64,000 nt of DNA from Corynebacterium camporealensis (GTDB lineage Bacteria > Actinomycetota > Actinomycetes > Mycobacteriales > Mycobacteriaceae), in NCBI RefSeq assembly GCF_000980815.1, contig NZ_CP011311.1, forward strand, positions 2,194,773-2,258,772, given 5' to 3'. Positions 26,138 through 34,103 of the stretch are shown piece after piece. The notes beneath the pieces are model-generated. The model saw nothing but the letters and a program-made list of their open reading frames with translations. It searched no databases and was not told the DNA's origin. The position numbers and the translations under genes are program-made. Position 1 is the first letter of the stretch, and each line of letters starts with the position of its first letter.

Positions 26138-26143
26138 CACAAT
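26138..26143 (+). promoter_or_regulatory. Leaderless-type -10 of alaT
   Basis: CACAAT, 6 nt before ATG 26150; no ribosome binding site. Confidence 0.4.
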
Positions 26144-26149
26144 GTGTCC

Positions 26150-27379
26150 ATGACTAATCCGCAACACCGCATTTTTGACCAATCCGACAAGCTCAAAGGC
26201 GTCGCCTATGACATCCGCGGCGCGGTCTCTGCGGAGGCGGAGCGCATGGAGCTGGATGGTCACGCCATCTTGAAGCTCAACACCGGCAACCCGGCTGTCT
26301 TCGGTTTCGATGCTCCGGATGTCATCATGCGCGATATGATTGCGGCCCTGCCGACCTCTCAGGGCTATTCGACGTCCAAGGGCATTATCCCGGCGCGCCG
26401 GGCAATTGTCACCCGCTACGAGCTAGAGGACTTCCCCCACTTCGACGTCGATGATGTCTACCTGGGCAATGGTGTCTCCGAGCTCATCACGATGGTCACC
26501 CAGGCATTGCTTAACGATGGCGACGAAGTCCTCATCCCCGCCCCCGACTATCCCCTGTGGACCGCGGCTACCTCCCTGGCGGGCGGTACCGCCGTGCACT
26601 ACCTCTGCGATGAGGAAGACGACTGGAACCCGTCTATCGAGGACATTCGTTCCAAGGTCACCGGGCGCACCAAGGCGATTGTGGTCATCAACCCGAACAA
26701 CCCGACCGGTGCGGTTTACTCCCGGGAGGTGCTCCAGCAGATTGTGGATGTCGCCCGCGAGAACAACCTCATCATCCTCGCCGATGAGATCTACGACCGC
26801 ATTCTTTACGATGGCGCCCAGCACACCTCCATCGCATCCTTAGCCCCCGATATCCTCACCCTGACCTTCAACGGCCTATCCAAGTCCTACCGCGTGGCCG
26901 GCTACCGCGCAGGCTGGATGGTCATCACCGGCCCGAAGAACTACGCCGAGGGCTTTTTGGAGGGCATCGAAATACTCGCCAGCATGCGTCTGTGCCCCAA
27001 CGTGCCTGCTCAGCACGCCGTACAGGTCGCCCTCGGTGGGAGACAGTCCATCTTCGAGCTCACCGGCACCGGCGGTCGCCTGCTCAAGCAGCGCAACATC
27101 GCCTACGAAAAGCTCAACGAAATCCCGGGCGTTTCTGTCACCAAGCCGATGGGCGCACTGTACGCCTTCCCGAAACTGGATCCGAACGTCTACGAAATCC
27201 ACGACGACTCCCAGCTCATGCTGGATATCCTGCGCGCAGAAAAGATCCTCATGGTGCAAGGCACCGGCTTTAACTGGCCGGATACGGATCACTTCCGTAT
27301 CGTCACGCTACCGTGGGCATCCCAGCTCGAAAACGCCATCGAGCGCCTCGGCAACTTCTTGGCTTCCTACAAACAGTAA
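26150..27379 (+). CDS. alaT: Aminotransferase AlaT (alanine/aspartate type, class I)
   Basis: PLP-dependent transaminase of 409 aa. Hallmarks: NPNNPTGAVYS, LADEIYDRILYDG (PLP-binding Asp and Tyr) and the Schiff-base Lys245 in NGLSKSYRVAGYRAGW. The N-terminal HRIFDQSDKLKGVAYDIRG stretch is characteristic of AlaT-type enzymes, which in C. glutamicum convert pyruvate and glutamate to alanine. Fold-type I arginine contact is in the C-terminal HFRIVTLP. Probably leaderless. Confidence 0.88.
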   Translation: MTNPQHRIFDQSDKLKGVAYDIRGAVSAEAERMELDGHAILKLNTGNPAVFGFDAPDVIMRDMIAALPTSQGYSTSKGIIPARRAIVTRYELEDFPHFDVDDVYLGNGVSELITMVTQALLNDGDEVLIPAPDYPLWTAATSLAGGTAVHYLCDEEDDWNPSIEDIRSKVTGRTKAIVVINPNNPTGAVYSREVLQQIVDVARENNLIILADEIYDRILYDGAQHTSIASLAPDILTLTFNGLSKSYRVAGYRAGWMVITGPKNYAEGFLEGIEILASMRLCPNVPAQHAVQVALGGRQSIFELTGTGGRLLKQRNIAYEKLNEIPGVSVTKPMGALYAFPKLDPNVYEIHDDSQLMLDILRAEKILMVQGTGFNWPDTDHFRIVTLPWASQLENAIERLGNFLASYKQ

Positions 27380-27411
27380 CTGCTTTCGCAGTTACCGGCT
27401 CCGCGATTACC

Positions 27412-27437
27412 GGCGTTCGGCGGTTACACCGAACGCC
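27412..27437. terminator. Convergent hairpin between alaT and ugd
   Basis: GGCGTTCGG and CCGAACGCC form a 9-bp perfect stem with an 8-nt loop, overlapping the last codons of ugd. A smaller AACTGC-TTTC-GCAGTT hairpin overlaps the alaT stop (27378-27393). Neither has a T-tract. Confidence 0.5.
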
Positions 27438-28740
27438 CCAGGGCACGCATGTCCCACCCGGCTGCCTGCCAGTCGGAAACGTTCAGGACGTTGCGGCCAT
27501 CAATCAGTGTGGCACGAGCAACCAGCTCGCGCGCCCACTGCGGATCCATCTGCCTAAACTCCTGCCACTCGGTGGCCAGGATGACCAGCTCGGTGTCTTC
27601 CAGCGCTTCGGACAGGGAGTCGGCGTAGTTGAGCGTCGGGAAGACCTTGCGCGCATTGTCCATGCCCTCTGGGTCATAGACGGTCACTGCGGCACCGGCC
27701 AGCGACAGCGAACCTGCCACCGACAGCGCCGGCGAATCGCGCACATCGTCCGAATTCGGCTTAAACGCACAGCCCAACACCGTCACGCGGTGTCCCAAAA
27801 GCGATCCGTCAAAGCTCTCCTTCGCCATTTCCACCACGCGATCACGCCGGCGCATATTGATGGCATCGACCTCACGCAGGAAGGTCAGCGCCTGGTCCGC
27901 ACCCAGCTCACCCGCGCGGGCCATGAATGCGCGAATGTCCTTCGGCAGGCAACCACCGCCAAAGCCCAGACCAGCGCCTAAGAACTTGCGGCCGATGCGC
28001 TCATCCAAACCAATCGCATCCGCCAGCGCCACGACGTCGCCACCTGCAATCTCACAAATCTCGGAGACGGCATTGATGAAGGAAATCTTCGTCGCCAAGA
28101 ATGCGTTCGCCGAGACCTTCACCAGCTCTGCAGTCTGCAGGTCAGTGACCAAGAAAGGGGTGTCCTGCTCAAGCGCCTGCGCGTAGACCTCGCGCGCGAC
28201 CTCCACCGGTTTCTCGTTCGTTGCACCAATTACGATGCGGTCTGGGGTAATCGTGTCGTGCACTGCGTACCCCTCGCGCAAAAATTCCGGGTTCCACGCG
28301 ATGTGGATGGTGGTGCCGGGGTGGGAGAGGTCATCGGCAAGCAATTGCAGCTCCGCAGCCGTGCCCACCGGAACTGTGGACTTGCCAAAGATGATGTGCT
28401 CGCCAGTCAGCTGCGGCACCAGCGACTCAATCACGCCGCGCACATAGGACAAATCCGCAGCATAGGATCCATGGCGCTGCGGAGTGCCCACGGCGAGGAA
28501 ATGCACATGCGCAAAATCAGCAGCCGCCGCATAATCCGTGCTAAACCCCAGGCGACCTGCTGAGATATTGCGCTCCAGGACCTCCGGCAAGCCCGGCTCA
28601 AAGAACGGAACCTCACCCTGCTGAAGCAAGCCAATCTTGTGCTCATCCACGTCCACGCCCAGGACCTCGTGGCCGAGTTCTGCCATACACGCCGCATGCG
28701 TAGCACCGAGATAACCAGTGCCAATAACCGTCATCTTCAT
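27424..28740 (-). CDS. ugd: UDP-glucose 6-dehydrogenase
   Basis: Oxidises UDP-glucose to UDP-glucuronate with NAD+, a precursor for envelope glycans. 438 aa. Rossmann start MKMTVIGTGYLGATHAACMAELGH, VGTPQ region, catalytic Cys near residue 263 in GFGGGCLPKDIRAF, and C-terminal UDP-binding domain (VTVLGCAFKPNSDDVRDSPAL). It lies 42 nt after dcd, but TAGTAT (28754-28749) 8 nt before the ATG could start a leaderless mRNA. Confidence 0.93.
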   Translation of the reverse strand: MKMTVIGTGYLGATHAACMAELGHEVLGVDVDEHKIGLLQQGEVPFFEPGLPEVLERNISAGRLGFSTDYAAAADFAHVHFLAVGTPQRHGSYAADLSYVRGVIESLVPQLTGEHIIFGKSTVPVGTAAELQLLADDLSHPGTTIHIAWNPEFLREGYAVHDTITPDRIVIGATNEKPVEVAREVYAQALEQDTPFLVTDLQTAELVKVSANAFLATKISFINAVSEICEIAGGDVVALADAIGLDERIGRKFLGAGLGFGGGCLPKDIRAFMARAGELGADQALTFLREVDAINMRRRDRVVEMAKESFDGSLLGHRVTVLGCAFKPNSDDVRDSPALSVAGSLSLAGAAVTVYDPEGMDNARKVFPTLNYADSLSEALEDTELVILATEWQEFRQMDPQWARELVARATLIDGRNVLNVSDWQAAGWDMRALGRSV

Positions 28741-28782
28741 GACAACGCATACTACGGCCCGGAGTTGAACACCGGATGAAGC

Positions 28783-29346
28783 TTAGCGGAAGTTCAGGTA
28801 AGACTTCGACGGCGTCGGGCCGCGCTGGCCCTGGTACTTCGAGCCCAGCGTGCCGGTGCCGTACGGACTTTCTGCTGGGGAAGACATCTGGAAAATAGCC
28901 AGCTGGCCGACCTTCATGCCGGGCCACAGGCTAATCGGCAGGTTCGCGGTATTGGACAGCTCCAAAGTGATGTGGCCGGAAAAGCCCGGGTCGATAAAAC
29001 CCGCGGTGGAGTGGGTCAGCAGACCCAGGCGGCCCAGGGAGGACTTACCCTCCAGACGGCCGGCCAGGTCGTGCGGCAAGGTGAACTTCTCCAACGTCGC
29101 ACCGAGTACGAACTCGCCGGGGTGCAGCACGAAAGCATCACCCTCTTCGACCTCTACCAAGCTGGTGAGATCCGGCATCTCCTCTTTCGGATCAATGTGG
29201 GTATAACGCGAGTTATTAAACACGCGGAAATACTTATCCAGCCGCACATCAATCGAGGAAGGCTGAATCAACGCCTCATCAAAAGGCTCGATCGCGAGCT
29301 TGTCAGAGTCGAGGGCAGAACGAAGATCTTTGTCCGATAAAAGCAC
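28783..29346 (-). CDS. dcd: dCTP deaminase
   Basis: Deaminates dCTP, to dUTP or directly to dUMP. 187 aa, full family length. Motifs: [25 protein letters not shown] and the catalytic [21 protein letters not shown] with the Glu. The open frame extends upstream, but the GTG at 29346 gives the standard VLLSDKDLR start, and TAAAAT (29359-29354) lies 7 nt before it, so the mRNA is probably leaderless. Confidence 0.92.
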   Translation of the reverse strand: MLLSDKDLRSALDSDKLAIEPFDEALIQPSSIDVRLDKYFRVFNNSRYTHIDPKEEMPDLTSLVEVEEGDAFVLHPGEFVLGATLEKFTLPHDLAGRLEGKSSLGRLGLLTHSTAGFIDPGFSGHITLELSNTANLPISLWPGMKVGQLAIFQMSSPAESPYGTGTLGSKYQGQRGPTPSKSYLNFR

Positions 29347-29398
29347 GGGACCTATTTTACGCACGCTTTTATCCCGGGTGTACAGTAGGGACAATCAG

Positions 29399-29472
29399 GC
29401 CGATGTAGTTTAATGGTAGAACTTGAGCTTCCCAAGCTTACGGCGCGGGTTCGATTCCCGTCATCGGCTCCA
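29399..29472 (+). tRNA. tRNA-Gly (anticodon CCC)
   Basis: Acceptor stem GCCGATG (29399-29405) pairs with CATCGGC (29462-29468), discriminator T, CCA encoded. D-loop AATGGTAG, anticodon stem TGAGC/GCTTA around loop TTCCCAA, and T-arm GCGGGTTCGATTCCCGT. 74 nt. A TACAGT -10-like sequence lies about 15 nt upstream. Confidence 0.96.
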
Positions 29473-29473
29473 C

Positions 29474-29500
29474 TGCACCCACGCCCTTTGGCTGGGTGCA
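29474..29500 (+). terminator. Stem-loop after tRNA-Gly
   Basis: TGCACCCA (29474-29481) pairs perfectly with TGGGTGCA (29493-29500), directly after the CCA end. There is no T-tract; it may serve in 3' processing or weak termination. Confidence 0.5.
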
Positions 29501-29522
29501 CTCGCATATCGAGGACTTATCG

Positions 29523-31172
29523 ATGAGCCATCACCCCCACCGTGCCGGCCCACCGGCTCCGAAGACCGACTTTTTCAATCCCGGCAATCCCGCGATTTAT
29601 CGCCAGGTGGCTATTTCCGTGGTCCATGCGCTGGCGATGGGCATGGCGCTGTTAGGTGTGGCACACCTCCTTGGCGCTTTGCTTTCCGATGCTCCCCTCT
29701 CCCCCTGGCTGCCTATCACCATCGTTGGCCTCGTAGTCGCCTGCCTTTGCGATGTGGCATTAGGAGTCTCCCGCGATAAGGCGCGCACCCGGGAAGAAGC
29801 CCGCATTCGTCGTGCGTTGTTGGCGCATGCGTTCAAACTCGGTCCGGCGCGGTTTACCTCGACGGAGACGGGTCGCATCGTGTCGCTGCTGACGGATTCG
29901 CCGGAACGGGTGACGAATTACCGCCAGGGCTATATCGGTCAGCTCGTCGGTGCGGTGCTCACTCCTTTTATCACGCTGCTGCTCGTCGCGGTGTTCGTCG
30001 ACTGGCTCAGCGCGCTCGTGCTCGTCGTGTGCATTCCTTTTGTGCCACTGACGTTGTGGCTGTTTAACAAGCTGTTCCGTCGCGATTCCTCTGCCTCGCG
30101 TGCGATGCGTGCGCGCCTAGCGGGTCAGTTTCTCGAGGCGATTCAGGGCCTGCCGACGTTGGTGGGGCTGGGGGCTGATGGGGGCATCGGTAAGCGTTTG
30201 GCTCGCGTGGGTGAGGACAACCGCCAAACCCTCATGCGGGTGCTGGCCCGCAATCAGCTGCTGTTGTTTGTGACTGAGGCCGTGTTCAGTCTGTTTCTGG
30301 TGTGTGCGGCGCTGTCGCTGGCGTGGTGGCAGCTGGATGCCGGTGCGATTGATGTCGCCGGGGCGCTGGCGTTGGTGCTGGTGACCGGGCAGCTGATTCG
30401 CCCGATTCACCAGGTGGGCGGCTTTTTCTACATCGGTATGGCCGGCCGCGGTGGCATGGCGGCGATGGCGCGTTTCCTCGCCCGTCGCACTCCCACCACC
30501 CAACCCGCACAGCCTGACGATGCCCGCATCCACACCCGCGCCCTCTCCTTCAGCTACGGGGAGAAACCAGTGCTGTCGGATATTTCTTTCTCGCTTAACG
30601 ATGGCCATGCCCTCACCCTGCAAAGTACCTCCGGTAGCGGCAAGACGACGCTGCTGTCCGTATTGGCGGGTAACTTGCTGCCGACCTCTGGCTCCGTGTC
30701 CGTCGATGGTGTTGCGCTGGGTTCTGGTACCCAGGACGAGGTGCGCTCCCGGAGTGCCGTGGTCAATCAGCACACCTGGCTGTTTAATGCCACGCTTGCG
30801 GAGAACCTGCGCCTGGCGAACCCTTCTGCTTCTGAGGACGAGATGTGGTCAGCGCTATCTGCCGTGGCGTTGGATTCCTGGGCGCGTTCGTTGCCTGCCG
30901 GGTTGGATACCCATCTCGGTGAGCGCGGCGCCGGTGTCTCCGGTGGTCAGGCCCAGCGCATCTCGTTGGCTCGTGCGTTGCTCTCGGGGCGTGACCTGTA
31001 TCTGCTCGACGAGCCGACCTCGCAGGTCGACCTGGAATCCCAAGCCGTGATTGAAAAAGTCATCGCGCGTATGGCGAAGGAATCCACCCTGGTGTTGGCC
31101 ACCCACCGTGCCGCCGTCGCACAAGGTGATGTCTACCGCCTGGATGGCGGCCGATTGGAGAAGGACGCATGA
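29523..31172 (+). CDS. cydD: CydD-type ABC exporter, membrane-ATPase fusion subunit
   Basis: Half-transporter of 549 aa: six-helix TM domain (about 20-310) then an ATPase with Walker A TSGSGKTT, signature VSGGQAQR and Walker B LLDEPTS. Paired with a second half-transporter, the layout matches CydDC, the heterodimeric thiol (cysteine/glutathione-type) exporter needed for cytochrome bd assembly and periplasmic redox balance. No cydAB genes are nearby, so the assignment to CydD rests on architecture. ATG 29523 (MSHHPHRAG) is chosen over an upstream in-frame start that lies in the tRNA 3' hairpin. Ends in a 4-bp overlap with the next gene. Confidence 0.75.
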   Translation: MSHHPHRAGPPAPKTDFFNPGNPAIYRQVAISVVHALAMGMALLGVAHLLGALLSDAPLSPWLPITIVGLVVACLCDVALGVSRDKARTREEARIRRALLAHAFKLGPARFTSTETGRIVSLLTDSPERVTNYRQGYIGQLVGAVLTPFITLLLVAVFVDWLSALVLVVCIPFVPLTLWLFNKLFRRDSSASRAMRARLAGQFLEAIQGLPTLVGLGADGGIGKRLARVGEDNRQTLMRVLARNQLLLFVTEAVFSLFLVCAALSLAWWQLDAGAIDVAGALALVLVTGQLIRPIHQVGGFFYIGMAGRGGMAAMARFLARRTPTTQPAQPDDARIHTRALSFSYGEKPVLSDISFSLNDGHALTLQSTSGSGKTTLLSVLAGNLLPTSGSVSVDGVALGSGTQDEVRSRSAVVNQHTWLFNATLAENLRLANPSASEDEMWSALSAVALDSWARSLPAGLDTHLGERGAGVSGGQAQRISLARALLSGRDLYLLDEPTSQVDLESQAVIEKVIARMAKESTLVLATHRAAVAQGDVYRLDGGRLEKDA

Positions 31173-32893
31173 TTACTCGCTGGCTGATTTCTTCCACCCG
31201 GCCTGTGTTGGCACCGCTGGGTGCCTCCGTGCTTTTCCGGCATCTGTATTTCTTTGCCCATCTTGCCCTGCTGGGAATTGGCGCGTGGGTGATTGCCGCC
31301 ATCGCACGCGGGACGTTTGATACTCCGCTGTGGCAGCCCATCTTGTTGCTCGTCGCTCTGGCGCTGGGCAAGGCCGTATTCAATTATGTCGAGCATTTCT
31401 TGGGCCACCTCGTGGCGTTTAAGGCGCTGGAGCTGCTGCGCGTACGCCTCTACCACGACCTGATTCCCCTGGCCACAGACCAGCGCCGCACCTCCGGTGA
31501 CCTGCTCACCCGCGCAACGAAGGACATCGACCGCATCGAGGTGTTCTTCGCCCACACGCTCGCCCCGGCACTGACCGCAGTCACGATTCCTCTGTTGACG
31601 GTGCTGTGCGCGATTCCTTTCGTCGGCTGGCCCATTGCGCTGGTTGCGGCTCTCGGCCTGCTGATGAGCGTGGTCGTCGTGCCGCTCATCGGCGCCCGTG
31701 CCGGCATCCGTGGGGCGCGTTTGGTGAATAAGGCCCGTGCGGACATCGCACAGCATGTCACCGACTCGCTGCAGGGCATGCAGGAAGTTACCGGCTACGG
31801 CCGCACCCAGGAACGCCTCGAGGAGACCTCCGCCCTGGATGCCACGCTCGATTCGGCGCAGGCACCCCGCGGTCGTTGGGCCGCGCTTCGCGATGCCGCC
31901 GCCACCGCCACCAGCATCAGCACCATCCTGGTCATCGCCTTAGTTGGCCTTTCCTCCGATGTCGATGCCACCGCCGTCATCGTCTTTGCAGCCGTGACCT
32001 GGGGGCTGTTTGATATCACCGCCGGCGTGCGCGAATTCAGCGGTTCGCTGGCTGCCTCCTTTGCCGCCGCCGAGCGCGTCCACGACATCGCCACCGCCGC
32101 GCCCGTTGTGCCGGAGCTGGTCACGCCCCGTGCGCTGCCCGAAGGCCCGCTCGGCGTGGAACTTCAGGACGTGACCTACTCCTATCCCACCGTCGGTGAG
32201 GTTCGCCCCCGCGCACTTTCCGATGTCCACCTCACCATCCCCGCCAGCTCCCACATCTGCCTAGTCGGTGCTTCCGGTTCCGGTAAGTCGACCGTGTTGA
32301 GCATGATCGCCCGCCACGCGGACCCGGATGCTGGCACGGTAAAGCTCACCGGCGGAGACAAAGCCATTGCTCTGCCGGAAGTCGGATTGGATGACCTGCG
32401 CTCGCGGGTGCTGCTGGTGGAACAAAGCGCGGTGTTGTTCCGCGGCACCGTCGCAGAAAACCTCCGCCTGGCCAATCCTGAGGCCAGCGATGAAGAACTC
32501 TGGGAAGCTCTGCGCGTAGCCGCGCTGGATGAGGCCATCCGCGACCGCGATGGGTTGGAGACCGATATTGGTGAAGGCGGCAAGCAGCTATCCGGCGGGC
32601 AGCGACAGCGACTCGCCTTGGCGCGTGCTGTGCTGCGCCGCTCTAGCGTGCTCTTGCTGGATGAGTACACCGCACACCTCGACGACGCGACGGCCGCCCA
32701 AGTACGCGCCAACCTCCGCGAGGCGCTGCCAGAGGTGACGATTGTGGAATCGACTCATTCGCCGGCTTCACTCGACGACGCAGACTACATCTATCTCCTC
32801 GACAACGGCGAAGTTCGCGCCGAGGGCACCTTAGATGAGATTGCGCAGCAGCCTGCCTGGAAACAACTCATGGAACGCCAGGCCTCTAGGTAG
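31169..32893 (+). CDS. cydC: CydC-type ABC exporter, membrane-ATPase fusion subunit
   Basis: 574 aa. TM domain (about 20-320) and ATPase with Walker A GASGSGKST, signature LSGGQRQR and Walker B LLLDEYTAHLD. The start overlaps the cydD stop (ATGA), so the two are coupled and likely form a heterodimer. In the Walker B region the usual catalytic Glu is kept (DEY). Confidence 0.77.
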   Translation: MITRWLISSTRPVLAPLGASVLFRHLYFFAHLALLGIGAWVIAAIARGTFDTPLWQPILLLVALALGKAVFNYVEHFLGHLVAFKALELLRVRLYHDLIPLATDQRRTSGDLLTRATKDIDRIEVFFAHTLAPALTAVTIPLLTVLCAIPFVGWPIALVAALGLLMSVVVVPLIGARAGIRGARLVNKARADIAQHVTDSLQGMQEVTGYGRTQERLEETSALDATLDSAQAPRGRWAALRDAAATATSISTILVIALVGLSSDVDATAVIVFAAVTWGLFDITAGVREFSGSLAASFAAAERVHDIATAAPVVPELVTPRALPEGPLGVELQDVTYSYPTVGEVRPRALSDVHLTIPASSHICLVGASGSGKSTVLSMIARHADPDAGTVKLTGGDKAIALPEVGLDDLRSRVLLVEQSAVLFRGTVAENLRLANPEASDEELWEALRVAALDEAIRDRDGLETDIGEGGKQLSGGQRQRLALARAVLRRSSVLLLDEYTAHLDDATAAQVRANLREALPEVTIVESTHSPASLDDADYIYLLDNGEVRAEGTLDEIAQQPAWKQLMERQASR

Positions 32894-32910
32894 AAGGAAA
32901 ACGCCTCCTG

Positions 32911-32942
32911 GCCCGTGGGCATGCCTGCTCACGGGCTTTTTG
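32911..32942 (+). terminator. Rho-independent terminator after cydC
   Basis: GCCCGTG (32911-32917) pairs with CACGGGC (32930-32936), followed by TTTTTT. A second, T-less hairpin GAAGCCAG/CTGGCTTC (32951-32984) reaches the end of the convergent HNH gene. Confidence 0.85.
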
Positions 32943-32983
32943 GGCTTTGGGAAGCCAGGGATGTGGTTTGTGACTTCTGGCTT

Positions 32984-34003
32984 CTAGGGGTCGCCGGCTC
33001 GTTTGGTCCAGGGTGGGAGCCAGACGACTTTGCCGTTTCGTCTTTCGAAACGGCCGTGCTTCGGCGGGGCGTTGGCGTCGTCATCGTTCCAGCCGTTGTG
33101 GAACTTACACGCCACCGTTAAGTTCTCCGCGTTGGTTTCACCGCCGTACTTCCAGGGCTGCATGTGGTGGATTTGGCACTGATCGGCAGGTGCGTTGCAC
33201 TTATACCCCGGACAGGTCGGATTCTCAGCACCAGCCATAATGCGCTGCTTGTCGTTGGCGAAGCGTTCGGTCCGGTAGAGGTTTACCGGGCCTTTGACCG
33301 GGTGGATGATGGTGACAAAGCCATACTCGGCAAACTTCCGGCGAACGAATTCTGCGCCGGTGATGACGGCACCGTTGGTCATGCGCAGTTTAATCTCATC
33401 GCCGTTGCCTTCGATGATTTCTGCCAACTCATCCAAGTTGATAACGACGTTGGTAATCGCGGTGGTGGGCTCAGCGCCAACGTGGCCGAAGAAGATCTCG
33501 TTGAAAGAATCTACCGGGCGCTTTTTATCCAGGGCGCCTTCGATGTCAGCGATTTCAGCCTGGGTGCCGGTAATCGCCATCGTCCACAGGTCGTTTTTAC
33601 GTCGGTAGACGGTGATGCCGCGTTGGCGAGTGGGAGTGTCGCGCATTTCTTTGAGTTTGGCTTTGGCGAGTTTTTCCATCGCTAAGGTGTCGGCAGGCAT
33701 GCGGCAGAGTTGCTTGCATAGCTGCCAGACCTGCTTGAGAGAGGGCGCGCGCAGGGAGTAGCGGACAATGACTTCGAGGGTGGGCACGGAGTGGTTGCGC
33801 TCGAAGGCGTGCTTGATGCAGTCGCGTTGGTAGCCGCTGAACTTGGTAGGCCCGTAGAAGTGTTGGGCGATTTGGTGGATAGAGCGTGCCGTTTTGTCGG
33901 GCATGCCCATGCGTACAAGGTCATGCGCGGTGTGGCCCTGGGCATCGGTAGCTACCTGCATGCCCGGGCCTAGCGCGGTGATTAATCCTTGTAACGAGGT
34001 CAT
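32984..34003 (-). CDS. HNH endonuclease domain protein (13E12/DUF222-like)
   Basis: 339 aa. A long helical N-terminal region of unknown role is followed by a C-terminal HNH motif (CPGYKCNAPADQCQIHHMQPWKYGG, then NLTVACKFHN), with zinc Cys pairs and the catalytic HH. Proteins of this kind are multicopy in corynebacteria and mycobacteria and their role is unclear. No methyltransferase or toxin partner is adjacent. TACGCT lies 7 nt before the ATG and a 7-bp inverted repeat covers the start. Confidence 0.8.
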   Translation of the reverse strand: MTSLQGLITALGPGMQVATDAQGHTAHDLVRMGMPDKTARSIHQIAQHFYGPTKFSGYQRDCIKHAFERNHSVPTLEVIVRYSLRAPSLKQVWQLCKQLCRMPADTLAMEKLAKAKLKEMRDTPTRQRGITVYRRKNDLWTMAITGTQAEIADIEGALDKKRPVDSFNEIFFGHVGAEPTTAITNVVINLDELAEIIEGNGDEIKLRMTNGAVITGAEFVRRKFAEYGFVTIIHPVKGPVNLYRTERFANDKQRIMAGAENPTCPGYKCNAPADQCQIHHMQPWKYGGETNAENLTVACKFHNGWNDDDANAPPKHGRFERRNGKVVWLPPWTKRAGDP

Positions 34004-34027
34004 GACACCTAGCGTAAATGGGTGTCA
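34003..34027. promoter_or_regulatory. Palindrome over the start of the HNH gene
   Basis: TGACACC (34003-34009) and GGTGTCA (34021-34027) are exact inverted arms flanking a -10-like TACGCT (minus strand, 34016-34011). The layout suits a repressor site on a leaderless promoter. Confidence 0.4.
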
Positions 34028-34103
34028 ACCCCATTGATAGAGAAAATTTTTAGCCTGTGGATAACTCGGCAAAAGCCCAGTTCGCAAGTTAAAAAGGAAA
34101 TCG

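Noticed and set aside
29399..34003. Integrated island at tRNA-Gly
   Set aside because: No integrase, no repeat of the tRNA 3' end, and neighbouring genes look like ordinary chromosomal genes.
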